A DNA stretch of 64,000 bases from Planctomycetaceae bacterium UBA2671 (GTDB lineage: Bacteria > Planctomycetota > Planctomycetia > Planctomycetales > Planctomycetaceae): positions 198,430 to 262,429 of the forward strand of contig DEML01000042.1 of NCBI GenBank assembly GCA_002359185.1, written 5' to 3'. Under the pieces are notes generated by a model, which did no database searches, was not told the origin of the DNA, and worked only from the letters and a program-made list of their open reading frames with translations. This document shows positions 36,510 through 45,191 of the stretch, piece after piece. The translations under genes were made by a program, and so were the position numbers. The number at the start of each line of letters is the position of its first letter. Position 1 is the stretch's first letter.

Positions 36510-37499
36510 TCATCGAGTCCAGTTCTTCAAAACCTTGCTTGCCTCAGCCTGCAACTTCTGATCCTGCTCCTCAATCAAAGGCTCAAATTCCAGAATCTCT
36601 TTCGCATTCTGACCCTGCTCATGCTTTCTGAAACCACGGAGATAAGTTTCGTTCTGCGGACGAAAACGATGAAAGAAAAGCTCATTCTTCCAGAGGATCT
36701 TCTCATAAACCGGAGCCGCCTCAGCAGCAAATTGAGAATCCTGTAGAATCGATTCACCCTCTTTAATAAAGCTCTGCCCCAGCGAATTGGCAAGTACTTC
36801 ACCAGCAGCAATATAGCCCGCACGATCCAGATGCACACCATTCTCCGTCAGCGAATTCAGTTTCAACTTTTTCTGAACCTGCTGCATCGGCTCAAGCATG
36901 TCCACATACACATATCCCTGACTTGCACACATCTGTTCAATCGCCTGACCATATTTCTTACGAGTTTCATTTTGCGATTTCACAACCTCAGCTGAGCGAA
37001 CCACCGGCTCCAGAGGCGTCGGCCCCAGCACAATCATTCGACGATTCTCAGCAGCAACATCCTTGAGCAACCGTTCGTAATTCGTCACAAATTCATCGAG
37101 ACGTTCTTCGCCATTAAAAGCGGCATTATGCCCATAACTCACAATCAGCACAGTGGGATTCGTCAGTTGCACATATTCCAGAATATGCTGGTAACCCTGA
37201 TCCACCGGCCCAAAATACGCCCGCGATTCCCCAAGAACATTATCCCCCGACCAGCCCAGATTCCTCACCGTAAATTTCGTTTCCGGAGACGCCAGCCGCA
37301 ACGAAAGCTCAAGCACGCCCTGCGTATTCTCCCGCTCAATAAACGTGCTCCCAAGCATCACCACCCGATCACCCGGCTTCAACTCCCACTTCGCATCCAG
37401 ATCCGCTGCGAATACAGAAGCCGAATCATTCAGCCCCAACATCAGCAAAACCAGGAAGACAATTCGACTCCACACAGGCACAACTTTTTTCGAATTCAT
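36510..37499 (-). CDS. Secreted SGNH-like hydrolase with altered catalytic blocks
   Basis: A 329-aa exported protein with signal peptide ending near SASVFAAD. It has the SGNH fold order, but block I reads VVMLGSTFIER where GDS is expected. Block II LGWSGDN and block III VSYGHNAAF (Gly, Asn) are intact. The last block is ENGVHLDRAGY, where the usual Asp before His is Asn. Such LGST variants look like a recurring planctomycete subfamily, so it may be active by a modified mechanism or non-catalytic. The C-terminal 90 residues form a helical extra region. ATG 37499 is chosen because the signal begins there. Confidence 0.75.
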   Translation of the reverse strand: MNSKKVVPVWSRIVFLVLLMLGLNDSASVFAADLDAKWELKPGDRVVMLGSTFIERENTQGVLELSLRLASPETKFTVRNLGWSGDNVLGESRAYFGPVDQGYQHILEYVQLTNPTVLIVSYGHNAAFNGEERLDEFVTNYERLLKDVAAENRRMIVLGPTPLEPVVRSAEVVKSQNETRKKYGQAIEQMCASQGYVYVDMLEPMQQVQKKLKLNSLTENGVHLDRAGYIAAGEVLANSLGQSFIKEGESILQDSQFAAEAAPVYEKILWKNELFFHRFRPQNETYLRGFRKHEQGQNAKEILEFEPLIEEQDQKLQAEASKVLKNWTR

Positions 37500-37628
37500 T
37501 GAAACCATTACCCGACTCCACTTTCTGACACATTAACTTTCGAGACCATCAGTATGTCGTCTGGCACGAATGACTTCAACAAATGAACGGATATTGATCA
37601 ACAAAAACGAATACAGGAAGCTCGTCGA

Positions 37629-38789
37629 TCAAAGTGTCACCCAGATTTTTTCTCTCGCAGAAATCGCACCCGCCTCAGCTAACCGAACCCCCGCAGCTGC
37701 CGATGATATCGTCCAGGGGAATTCAGTATCCTCAACGCAGTGTCGAATGAACAGTTCCCACTGGACTTTGAAAGCGTTTTCATAATCGGTTGGGTTCGGC
37801 AATTTTTGCCAGTTGTCATAAAATTGAATCGGCTGCGGAACATCAGGATTCCAGATAGGCCGAGGAGTTGCAGACAGGCTTTGAACCCAGCAGTCTCTCA
37901 ATCCCGCAACTGCTGATCCCTCAGTTCCATCAACCTGAATCGTTAATAAGTCGTCGCGACGAACTCGGGTTGACCAGGAACTGTTAAACTGACACGTCAG
38001 TCCATTCTTCAACACGAAAATCGCATAGGCAGAATCATCAGCAGTGCACAGATAGGGCTCGCCAGACTCATCAATCCGCTCTGCAATGTCAGTCGTCTTA
38101 TGAGCCAGCACACGATCGATCGGACCAAACAAATCATTGATCAGGTAATCCCAATGACAAAACATATCGGTCATCATGCCTCCCCCATCCTCACTGCGAT
38201 AATTCCAGGAAGGTCGCTGAGGCGGCTGATCCGGAGCATGTCCGGAAAACACCCAATAACCGAACTCCGCGCGAACGCCCAGAATCTTCCCGAAAAAACC
38301 CTGATCACGCAGCGTTCTCAACTTGCAAATGCCGGGCAGCCATAATTTATCCTGAACCACACCATTCTTCACCCCCGTTTTTTCAGCAATCGCAACCAGT
38401 TCGCCAGCCTCTCTCTCATGCACAGCGATCGGTTTTTCACAATAAACAGCCTTCCCCCGCTCCATCGCCGCTTTCAAAATTTCAGGACGCATATTCGTAC
38501 TGGCCGCATCAAAAATCACATCGATTCTCGAATCATCCAGAATGGATTCAAAATCCGTAGTAAACTCGACTGCACGCCCAATCTCCTCGATCGCAACAGT
38601 TTCTCCCAGATGCTTCAACTTGACAGCATCCCGACCAACCAGAATCGGTTCAATCGGTTGCCATTGACCCGTCGAAAGTTTAACGCCTCCCTGCTTCATA
38701 ATGGGAAGAATCGACCGCATGAGATGCTGGTTCGTCCCCATGCGACCTGTAACACCATGCATGGCAATTCGAATGGGAGTGACAGACAT
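37629..38789 (-). CDS. Gfo/Idh/MocA-family oxidoreductase
   Basis: A 386-aa NAD(P)-dependent oxidoreductase of the glucose-fructose oxidoreductase/inositol dehydrogenase family. The N-terminal Rossmann segment reads IRIAMHGVTGRMGTNQHL. The family motif EKPIAVHEREAGELV is present, with the Lys that contacts cofactor. The C-terminal domain has GGGMMTDMFCHWDYLI, with the catalytic-region Asp and His. The substrate is probably a sugar or polyol but is not predictable. It lies upstream of the SGNH hydrolase gene in the same direction with a gap of about 130 bases. Confidence 0.9.
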   Translation of the reverse strand: MSVTPIRIAMHGVTGRMGTNQHLMRSILPIMKQGGVKLSTGQWQPIEPILVGRDAVKLKHLGETVAIEEIGRAVEFTTDFESILDDSRIDVIFDAASTNMRPEILKAAMERGKAVYCEKPIAVHEREAGELVAIAEKTGVKNGVVQDKLWLPGICKLRTLRDQGFFGKILGVRAEFGYWVFSGHAPDQPPQRPSWNYRSEDGGGMMTDMFCHWDYLINDLFGPIDRVLAHKTTDIAERIDESGEPYLCTADDSAYAIFVLKNGLTCQFNSSWSTRVRRDDLLTIQVDGTEGSAVAGLRDCWVQSLSATPRPIWNPDVPQPIQFYDNWQKLPNPTDYENAFKVQWELFIRHCVEDTEFPWTISSAAAGVRLAEAGAISAREKIWVTL

Positions 38790-38912
38790 TCATCGACCTT
38801 TGAGAATTTTCGCGGCAAGTTCACATCTCTATCATAGAGACAGCACCAACTCAAAATATCAGATAACAATCAACCAATAAACTCTCCCAGACCGACCCAC
38901 ACAACGAGTAGT

Positions 38913-39045
38913 CAAGTAGGGCAGGCTCCTGCCTGCCTTCCTTCTGGTGGCTGGGGTCGTAGCGCAGCGAAGCCCCCAGAACGTTGAAAAACTGAGCATG
39001 GCAAGCATGATTCGACGTCGCTCTCTCTTGAAATCCCCCCGCCTC
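38913..39045. repeat. Three adjacent dispersed repeats
   Basis: The first is agggcaggctcctgcctgcc (about 38918-38937), a hairpin. The second is ggtggctggggtcgtagcgc followed by agcgaagccccc (about 38947-38978), reverse complement of the repeat at 28605-28638. The third is ggcaagcatgattcgacg with a later gaaatcccccc (38999-39040), repeated at 39609-39651. No gene is seen in 38790-39372. Confidence 0.65.
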
Positions 39046-39372
39046 GGATAGCCCCGAAAGATTCTTTCAGGGCGGCGCAGCCGCAACATCCTTCTCAAAC
39101 AACTCACAATCAACCTGAAACCCTCCCATGGACTCCAGATCATCAGAGAAACCACTCTTCTTATTAAGAAGACGCGAATAAAAATGCGACTTGACGCACC
39201 TGACGACACCGCACACAGTATGGGAATTAGAGCCGCTTCCAGGAATGGGTAGCGGGTATTTGACTGGAAATAGAGTGCTCAAACCATCAAAGAGCCGCTA
39301 CAATAATCTGCAAACTGCAGCAATATCCAGGAATCGATCAATCTCATCAACAACACGACAAAGGAGACAATC

Positions 39373-39564
39373 ATGGTCTGCACCCACCTCAAGGAACTGT
39401 ACCAACTGTGTGAGAAGAACCACTTGAAACTCGGAAGTACCGACCTGATCCGCGTCATCTGCAAACAATGCGAACAGGAAGAAACCTGCCCATCCGTCCT
39501 CATGGACGAATACGATCAACAACACCCCGAAGAACAAACCGAAAACAAATCATCAAACGGCTAA
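39373..39564 (+). CDS. Small Cys-rich, probably zinc-binding protein
   Basis: A 63-aa protein with Cys3, His5, Cys13, His17, Cys30, Cys33 and Cys39. CKQCEQEETCP looks like half of a zinc ribbon. The start MVCTHLKELYQLCEKNHLKL suggests a metal-bound N-terminal part, and the tail is acidic and polar. AAGGAG lies ten bases before ATG 39373. I do not recognise a named family. It stands alone between repeat clusters. Confidence 0.6.
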   Translation: MVCTHLKELYQLCEKNHLKLGSTDLIRVICKQCEQEETCPSVLMDEYDQQHPEEQTENKSSNG

Positions 39565-39653
39565 CCGGTGCCACGCAACACCCAGTGCCATGCCTGCATC
39601 GCGAAACAGGGCAAGCATAATTCGACGCAGTATTTTCATGAAATCCCCCCCCT

Positions 39654-39748
39654 GGGTGGCACCAACGGGTAGCGCCGGTTGATGCAAAGCAGCTACCGGG
39701 GTGACAAAGTCACAAGAGGTTTTGTAATTCAATCGACGAAATAACCCG
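39654..39748 (+). repeat. Diverged GGGTGG element next to copy C
   Basis: It runs from gggtggcaccaacgggtagc to acccggggtgg. It contains cacaagaggttttgtaattc, similar in place and sequence to cataagaggctttctgattg of copy A. It is probably a diverged relative of the elements at 39749-39847, 41570-41668 and 42281-42378. Confidence 0.4.
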
Positions 39749-39847
39749 GGGTGGTCCCGTAAGACACTTCTTGTACAACTCACTCTCAATCGGAACGCCT
39801 CTTATAGACTTCGTCCACCCAGATAACGGAGCTATCGGGGCCACCCT
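39749..39847 (-). repeat. MITE-like element of about 100 bp, copy C
   Basis: Read on the minus strand it starts agggtggccccgatagctcc and continues gttatctgggtggacgaag, then ends cttacgggaccaccc. The ends GGGTGG and CCACCC are inverted, and an inner palindrome (gatagctccgttatc) lies near one end. It matches copies at 41570-41668 and 42281-42378 along its whole length, in opposite orientation. Confidence 0.8.
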
Positions 39848-39990
39848 CCAGGTATAGAGTTGCTGTGTCATGATCGTGTATTTCTGTCACAATGATCACT
39901 GCTCATTGAACAGTTGATTTCACACATGCCGCATTAGGGATTTCGTCCAATTTGTCACGTAAACTGAGTTGTCGAAGGGAACGGAAGCGA

Positions 39991-41067
39991 ATGTCCTTAA
40001 AATATTTTGCCTGTTTCATCATGCTGGCTTCATGTGGGCTCACATTCCTGAATGATTTTTCATGCGTAGCTTTGTCAGAAGAAGCGACTCCCCCTTCACC
40101 CAGGTTCAATTTAGACCTTTTTGAAGAGGGTGGAACTCGCCAGCTGTGTCGGGCAATTCAGGAGAAAGACATTGTTGAAGCCAAACGATTGATCGCCTCT
40201 GGCGTTGATGTCAACACTGCAGGAGCAGCGGGTGTAACGCCGCTGATTTGGGCTTATGGACAGGAAAACCTCGACGCGTTTAAAATTCTCCTTGAAAACG
40301 AGGCGGATCCAAATGTCCGATTGACAAATTCTGTACGTTATAACGATCCACCAGTTGGTGGGCTTTTTGTAAAAGATGATCCATTAATTTACTATGCTTC
40401 TAGTCAGCGATTCACAATCGAGTATTTGAAACTCATGCTTAAGCATGGTGCTGATCCCGATTTATTGAGTGCTCGCCATATGCCTCCAATTGTTTCGGCA
40501 ATCTTCTATCCTTGGACACCCGACAAACTCGAACGGGTGAAGATGATCGCTGCAGCTGGTGCCGATTTGGATTTGGTTTACAAGTCTTACAGTAACACTG
40601 CATTGGCTGTAGCAATCCAGGATGATCGCTTTGATATAGCTCTGTTATTATTGGAGTTAGGAGCAGATCCCACAATTTCCTATAATAATGGGCATGGAAA
40701 TTATGCTGTAAAGGTTGAGTGGAGAATTATAAGTAAATTTGAGATATATTCCGAACAAGCTCAAAAAGATCTATTGCAGCTAAAAAAGCAACTCCAAACT
40801 GCAGGACTGGATTTTGAAGCCTCCGCAAGGGAATTGAGGCTTAAATCATATCAATTTAATCCTGAAATTCAGCTGCTGCCAGAAGAAGAGGAGAATCTCG
40901 AGGAATTAGAGCAGGAACTGGCAAAGACGATCGAGAAGCGTCGCTTGGAAATTATTGCCAGAATTGAAAAGCGGACAGGTAAAAAGTATGAGCCAAACAA
41001 AAAAACGAATCCTCCCATTGAAGGTTCACGGGTGGTCCGACCGACTTTGTCGGTTGGGCCACCCTGA
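39991..41067 (+). CDS. Exported ankyrin-repeat protein
   Basis: A 358-aa protein from ATG 39991. The signal-like N-terminus is MSLKYFACFIMLASCGLTFL. Ankyrin repeats span about residues 45-240, for example DIVEAKRLIASGVDVNTAG then VTPLIWAYGQENLDAFKILL, with further units around GADPDLL, GADLDLV and GADPTIS. A charged helical region follows, with a probable coiled coil (EEEENLEELEQELAKTIEKRRLE). The last 12 codons and the stop lie in the hairpin 41030-41064, so this C-terminus is repeat-derived. Ankyrin repeats bind other proteins; the partner is unknown. Confidence 0.8.
   Translation: MSLKYFACFIMLASCGLTFLNDFSCVALSEEATPPSPRFNLDLFEEGGTRQLCRAIQEKDIVEAKRLIASGVDVNTAGAAGVTPLIWAYGQENLDAFKILLENEADPNVRLTNSVRYNDPPVGGLFVKDDPLIYYASSQRFTIEYLKLMLKHGADPDLLSARHMPPIVSAIFYPWTPDKLERVKMIAAAGADLDLVYKSYSNTALAVAIQDDRFDIALLLLELGADPTISYNNGHGNYAVKVEWRIISKFEIYSEQAQKDLLQLKKQLQTAGLDFEASARELRLKSYQFNPEIQLLPEEEENLEELEQELAKTIEKRRLEIIARIEKRTGKKYEPNKKTNPPIEGSRVVRPTLSVGPP
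41030..41064. repeat. Perfect-looking hairpin at the end of the ankyrin ORF
   Basis: gggtggtccgaccgac (41030-41045) pairs with gtcggttgggccaccc (41049-41064) around a tiny loop. The ends match the GGGTGG and CCACCC ends of the 100-bp elements. The ankyrin stop codon TGA directly follows at 41065. Confidence 0.8.
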
Positions 41068-41070
41068 GGG

Positions 41071-41496
41071 CTACCCGCGTTCAACGTAGATCCAGTTTCC
41101 GTTTTCGTCTTTAAAGAAACTTTCATCCCATTCAGTGTTCACCCCCGTACCAACATACCACAGAGTTACCTTGATGTTGTCAGTAATCGTGACAAGCATA
41201 AGTGAATTCTGGTAATTTCGACCATGGTGTCCTGACCTTCTCTGCTCATCAATGCATGATTGAAGTATTCTATTATCCATCACAGGGAGATGCCTTAGAA
41301 CGTCTCGAATTCGGCTACGTGCTTCCTGGTTATAGTTCCCCTCTGTGAGTTGTATGACAATTCCCAATTTGCCGCCGTCAAGTTCCAACTCTGCGTTTTG
41401 CCAATGGTCTGTGGAGAAAACTACAGCTGACTCAAACTCGTTGAGAAGTAGTTCTGAACTTAATCGATCTAGCTTCGGTGGCCATGTATTGTGCAT
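41071..41496 (-). CDS. Hypothetical protein, unknown family
   Basis: A 141-aa soluble protein with no signal peptide or membrane segment. It begins MHNTWPPKLDRLSSELLLNE and ends with a WYVGTGVNTEWDESFF and NWIYVERG segment. Mixed alpha/beta composition. I do not recognise it. It is convergent with the ankyrin gene (stops four bases apart) and lies in the same element-bracketed segment, which suggests the pair moved together. Confidence 0.55.
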   Translation of the reverse strand: MHNTWPPKLDRLSSELLLNEFESAVVFSTDHWQNAELELDGGKLGIVIQLTEGNYNQEARSRIRDVLRHLPVMDNRILQSCIDEQRRSGHHGRNYQNSLMLVTITDNIKVTLWYVGTGVNTEWDESFFKDENGNWIYVERG

Positions 41497-41569
41497 TTTT
41501 TATGCTAACTAATTGATGGTCAGAAAATGACTTCTGTTTTACGAAGAATAATACATTACTAATGGTCGC

Positions 41570-41668
41570 GGGTGGCCCAGATAGCTCCGCTATCTGGGTG
41601 GACGAAGACCATAAGAGGCTTTCTGATTGAGCGTGAGTTGTCCAAGAAGAATCTTACGGGGCTATCCT
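41570..41668 (+). repeat. MITE-like element of about 100 bp, copy A
   Basis: It starts gggtggcccagatagctccg and continues ctatctgggtggacgaag. The inner part has cataagaggctttctgattg and gtgagttgtccaagaag. It ends cttacggggctatcc, so the right end is slightly altered from CCACCC. It separates the unknown gene from the lipoprotein gene. Confidence 0.8.
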
Positions 41669-41717
41669 GCGGTGTATTGCTTATTCCCATCATAGACACG
41701 CTACCCGTCGCCTGTAG

Positions 41718-42239
41718 TCATTCCAATATTAACTGACATTCGTAAACCGTGATGATATCGAGTCGATGACTGGGAGTCGGCCCACGGTATCCCGCCTGTC
41801 CACTCGTTGGCCCTTTTCCGTGTACGACGACTGAAAACCGGTTACCCTTAAGTCGAACCCGCTTACCAGATTGCTGTATGAGCCACTGCGCAATTTCTTT
41901 GTCGGCCGCAAGGACTGATATCGATGTGTGATCGACGACGAGGGTAATAGGTTCCGGCCCCTTTCGCGGACTCTGATTATAGTTTACGCCCGATTTGTCA
42001 TCGACTGACTCTCCTTTTAAAACACCATCGAGTGTTACGAGCGAATCGAGGAACGCACCTTTGCTTCCTCCAAAACCAAACTCCTGTGGATAGTTGTTTG
42101 ATTCGATGAATAAGTCAGATTCATGCTGGTTTGAGCCCTGCAACGTAGAGTGCTCAAAACCTGACCCAATCGGTACGTCGGATTCGCATCCAACAAGTGC
42201 AGCTAAAACAATCAGCCAACATCCCACGACTATTCGCAT
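41718..42239 (-). CDS. Small lipoprotein, unknown function
   Basis: A 173-aa predicted lipoprotein with signal MRIVVGCWLIVLAALVGCES (lipobox ALVGC). The mature part has a GKRVRLKGNRFSVVVHGKG strand-rich end and is otherwise unremarkable. AAGGA at eight bases favours ATG 42239 over the ATG at 42248. It is flanked on both sides by copies of the 100-bp element (A and B). Confidence 0.65.
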   Translation of the reverse strand: MRIVVGCWLIVLAALVGCESDVPIGSGFEHSTLQGSNQHESDLFIESNNYPQEFGFGGSKGAFLDSLVTLDGVLKGESVDDKSGVNYNQSPRKGPEPITLVVDHTSISVLAADKEIAQWLIQQSGKRVRLKGNRFSVVVHGKGPTSGQAGYRGPTPSHRLDIITVYECQLILE

Positions 42240-42280
42240 AGCATTCATCCTTGACAGTGCGTCTCGCGTGGCCCTCGGCT

Positions 42281-42378
42281 GGTGGCCTAGATAGCTCCGC
42301 TATTTGGGTGTACGACGTTCATATGAGGTTTTCAGATTGAAAGTGAGTTGTCCAGGCAGAATCTTACGGGGCCACCCT
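42281..42378 (+). repeat. MITE-like element of about 100 bp, copy B
   Basis: It starts ggtggcctagatagctccgc and ends cttacggggccaccc. Its inner segments cagattgaaagtgagttgtc and caggcagaatcttacgg match copy A at the same spacing. The direct-repeat orientation with copy A is a possible substrate for recombination. Confidence 0.8.
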
Positions 42379-42389
42379 GCTCTTGTATT

Positions 42390-44906
42390 TCATTTTGCAT
42401 TCTTCAAAAGCCGTGATAATTCCGCATATCTCTGTTTCAATTCCGCGCTGCCGGCGTCGGGGTAGAGGAGTGTGGTTACGGAGACGATTTTTTTTGCTTC
42501 TTCGATTCTTCCGGTTCTCAGGCAGGCGTTAGCCAGTTCGTAGCGGGCGCGATGCCAGTTGAGTTCTCCCTGGCGGGTCGTCGCGGCTTTCTTTTTCCAG
42601 AGTGTGTATAACGCTTCAAGACATTCCTGATTATTGCATTCGACCAGCAAGGCGGTCAGGCGGGCGACGAGTGGGTCGTTGACGGGTAAGTCCTGGACCA
42701 GTTCCTGATAAATTGGAATCGCTTTACTGAGCCGGCCAATTTTGTAGTACGCTTCGGCTTCATAGCGTTTCAGAGTATTGGCCTGTTGAGGAGTGAGGCT
42801 CGTTGTCATCAATTTCAAGCGAGCTATCACGCGCAGGCTGATCGAGCCGAGGATCTGTTCGGTTTGAGAGTCGGCTGATTCGATCTCTGCGAGTTGTTCG
42901 AGCAGAAACATCGCTTCCTGCTGAGTGTTCGTAAGGGAATCTGCCCCTTCAAATAACTGAAAGGCTTCCTGTGAGCGCCCCAGCTGAACCAGCAGAATTC
43001 CACGATTGATCGTGAGTGATCGATTCCACTTCGCCAGTAATTCGGGCTCCACCTGAAATCGGGCATCGCTATTTTTGAGGTCTGTAAAGAGAGCTTGTAA
43101 CTCACGAAATGTTTCTGGAAGACTTTGATGCAATCCGGTTTCAAAGTTGAGCAAAAACTGACAGGCCTGCAGGATCGCTTCGACTTGGGAAGCAGTTTCG
43201 ACTCTCTGCCATTCGACGGAAGTGAGAAAACGATTCGCCAGACTGACGACATCGCTCAGCAATTCTCGATTTTCAGCTTCCTGAGTTTTCAATAAATAAT
43301 CGTAACACTGAAAGATGCGATTCTGGGCATCAAAATAGCGAGAATGCGTTGAGGGAATCTGACGGTATTCGACAATCGCGTCTGCAAACTGACGCCGGGC
43401 AAAGGTCAACTCGGCCAGTCGCCAGCGGACATCGAGAGCTGTTTCCCGTTGAGAATATCTCTGTAAGTGATCCGCCAAAGCATTTGCATAAGCATTCAGT
43501 TTCTCCAGAGTTGGTTGAGCCGAGTAGACTTTTTCGAGACTCGTGATCCAAAGCAGATGGATCTGATCCATCCCAGGGAAATTGGGGGAACTCATCCAGA
43601 TCGAATTCAGCTGAGTGGCTGCTTCTGAGTAATGTTGTCCACGGAAGTAGACCTCCGCCACTTCGCGGGCGAGTTGGATCAGTTGCTCCCAGCGTCCGGA
43701 ATTTTGAGCGGACAGGATGGCGGCTTCATAAGTTTGACGGGCTGTCGTAAAATCGCCATCTCGAACTGCAGTCCGTGCCTGATTCACCAGAGCGGCTAAC
43801 TCCGGACCAAAGGTCTGCACGGCGACGGCGTCGCTCAAGTATCGGGAAGCCAGCTGAGCTTCAAACGCCTGCCCTTCGGCTGCCAGTTGAGAGGTTCGCA
43901 ACCGAACTTCCTCGACCAATTTATTCGCGAGTTCCTCATCCCCTTTGAGACGAACCTGCACCGATAATTCTGCCAAAGCTTTCAAGCGTAAGCCCCGCAA
44001 GCGAGTGGATAAGGGGTTCTGTTTTTTTGCGAGTTCATTAATCAGCGTCGCCGCCTCGGAATACTGAGCCTGATCAATCAGATAGCGAACGCGTTCTTCC
44101 GCGACCCGTTGTTCCAGAATCGAACTCGTTGAGCCGGAGAGAATTGCAGCGGCTGTTTTATTGAATTCTTCCGATTGCCTGCCCAGTCTGTACCCAGTCA
44201 GCAGCAGGAGTTGAGCATCCAGATAATACTCCTGCGAAAGAATCGAACGATGAACTTCTTTCAGAGAAGATTTACTCAGGCTCAAATATCGTGTCCGGAT
44301 CGATGCATTGGAAGAATTCCAGTCTGCAATTCGCAGATAACATCGCCCAAGGGCCAGTTGAATCTCATCCGTCGTCACTTCAGGTGCGATAGTTTCCGCA
44401 CCGGACAAGGCTTTGCTGGCCGTGAGTGCTTTCTGGAGTTGTTGAATCGCCGAGGCTGATAACTTCTCGAATTGCTGACGCAGTTCGGTATTCGCCGGAT
44501 TGAGCTGGAGAACCCAGAACAACTGTTCGACCCGAGAAGCTTCCAGCAATGCCACTTCCGCCTGATAGCGATCTGCATATAACTTATCGATATTGACCGC
44601 TTGAAACGCCTGCTCCCACAAACTTTTTGAATCATTCAGGGGGACGGTCTGGGCGTGATCTCGAAACGTGCGTGCCAGTTCGATGCGATACAGCAATTCA
44701 AACGGAGGACGAATGGCCGGGTCATTCAACGCGCGTTGACACAGGAGTTCTGCCAGGGCAAACAGGCGTCTTTGGCGGAGGGATTCGAAGTAGCGGTGCT
44801 CGGAATCATCCTGATTGACGATCACGAATTCCCGTTCCTGAGCCGGGGATTCCGGGATGATCGACAAACAGCCGACCATCAGAATCACCCAGCACACGAA
44901 TTTCAT
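42390..44906 (-). CDS. Large exported TPR-repeat protein
   Basis: An 838-aa protein with signal peptide MKFVCWVILMVGCLSIIPES then PAQ. The rest is almost entirely helical, with tetratricopeptide-like repeats such as AEAYYKIGRLSKAIPIYQEL, ELANACLRTGRIEEAKKIV and AEVYFRGQHYSEAATQLNSI. TPR solenoids scaffold protein complexes; location is probably periplasmic. No catalytic domain is seen. A GGAG lies before the ATG. It directly follows element copy B, which lies just past its stop. Confidence 0.8.
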   Translation of the reverse strand: MKFVCWVILMVGCLSIIPESPAQEREFVIVNQDDSEHRYFESLRQRRLFALAELLCQRALNDPAIRPPFELLYRIELARTFRDHAQTVPLNDSKSLWEQAFQAVNIDKLYADRYQAEVALLEASRVEQLFWVLQLNPANTELRQQFEKLSASAIQQLQKALTASKALSGAETIAPEVTTDEIQLALGRCYLRIADWNSSNASIRTRYLSLSKSSLKEVHRSILSQEYYLDAQLLLLTGYRLGRQSEEFNKTAAAILSGSTSSILEQRVAEERVRYLIDQAQYSEAATLINELAKKQNPLSTRLRGLRLKALAELSVQVRLKGDEELANKLVEEVRLRTSQLAAEGQAFEAQLASRYLSDAVAVQTFGPELAALVNQARTAVRDGDFTTARQTYEAAILSAQNSGRWEQLIQLAREVAEVYFRGQHYSEAATQLNSIWMSSPNFPGMDQIHLLWITSLEKVYSAQPTLEKLNAYANALADHLQRYSQRETALDVRWRLAELTFARRQFADAIVEYRQIPSTHSRYFDAQNRIFQCYDYLLKTQEAENRELLSDVVSLANRFLTSVEWQRVETASQVEAILQACQFLLNFETGLHQSLPETFRELQALFTDLKNSDARFQVEPELLAKWNRSLTINRGILLVQLGRSQEAFQLFEGADSLTNTQQEAMFLLEQLAEIESADSQTEQILGSISLRVIARLKLMTTSLTPQQANTLKRYEAEAYYKIGRLSKAIPIYQELVQDLPVNDPLVARLTALLVECNNQECLEALYTLWKKKAATTRQGELNWHRARYELANACLRTGRIEEAKKIVSVTTLLYPDAGSAELKQRYAELSRLLKNAK

Positions 44907-44975
44907 GATTTCTCCTGCAGATTTGCCCTGATCAGGCGAGCCGTGCCAGTCAAGGCACGGGTATTGTCACGATCC

Positions 44976-45163
44976 TTGTGCGACCCCCGCCACCCATTAT
45001 TCATTCTGGGGGCTACGCTTTGCTCCGACCCCAGCCACCCGTTGGTTTTCAAATTTATCTTGGAATAGACTCACTCGCTTGCGCTTCGTGCTTGTAAGTG
45101 AGGTTTTGCAAAACTTCAGTAATAAGTCGAATAAAACACTGCTTGGCAAGCCAGCAGTGGCAC
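44976..45163. repeat. Cluster of four dispersed repeats
   Basis: gcgacccccgccacccatta (about 44981), then gggggctacgctttgctccg with accccagccaccc (about 45006-45046). These are followed by cactcgcttgcgcttcgtgc with ttgt (about 45071-45094, a half copy of the 9758 family). Then come gaggttttgcaaaacttcag (about 45101-45120, as in 22907-23204) and the hairpin cactgcttggc with gccagcagtg (45136-45163). At least four families sit side by side in one gap. Confidence 0.65.
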
Positions 45164-45191
45164 ACGTCGAATGCCATTTCAGACTACTTGA

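Noticed and set aside
39749..42378. Integron cassette array with attC sites
   Set aside because: The repeats are in mixed orientation, gene directions differ, and no integrase or attC core (RYYYAAC with GTTRRRY) was recognised.
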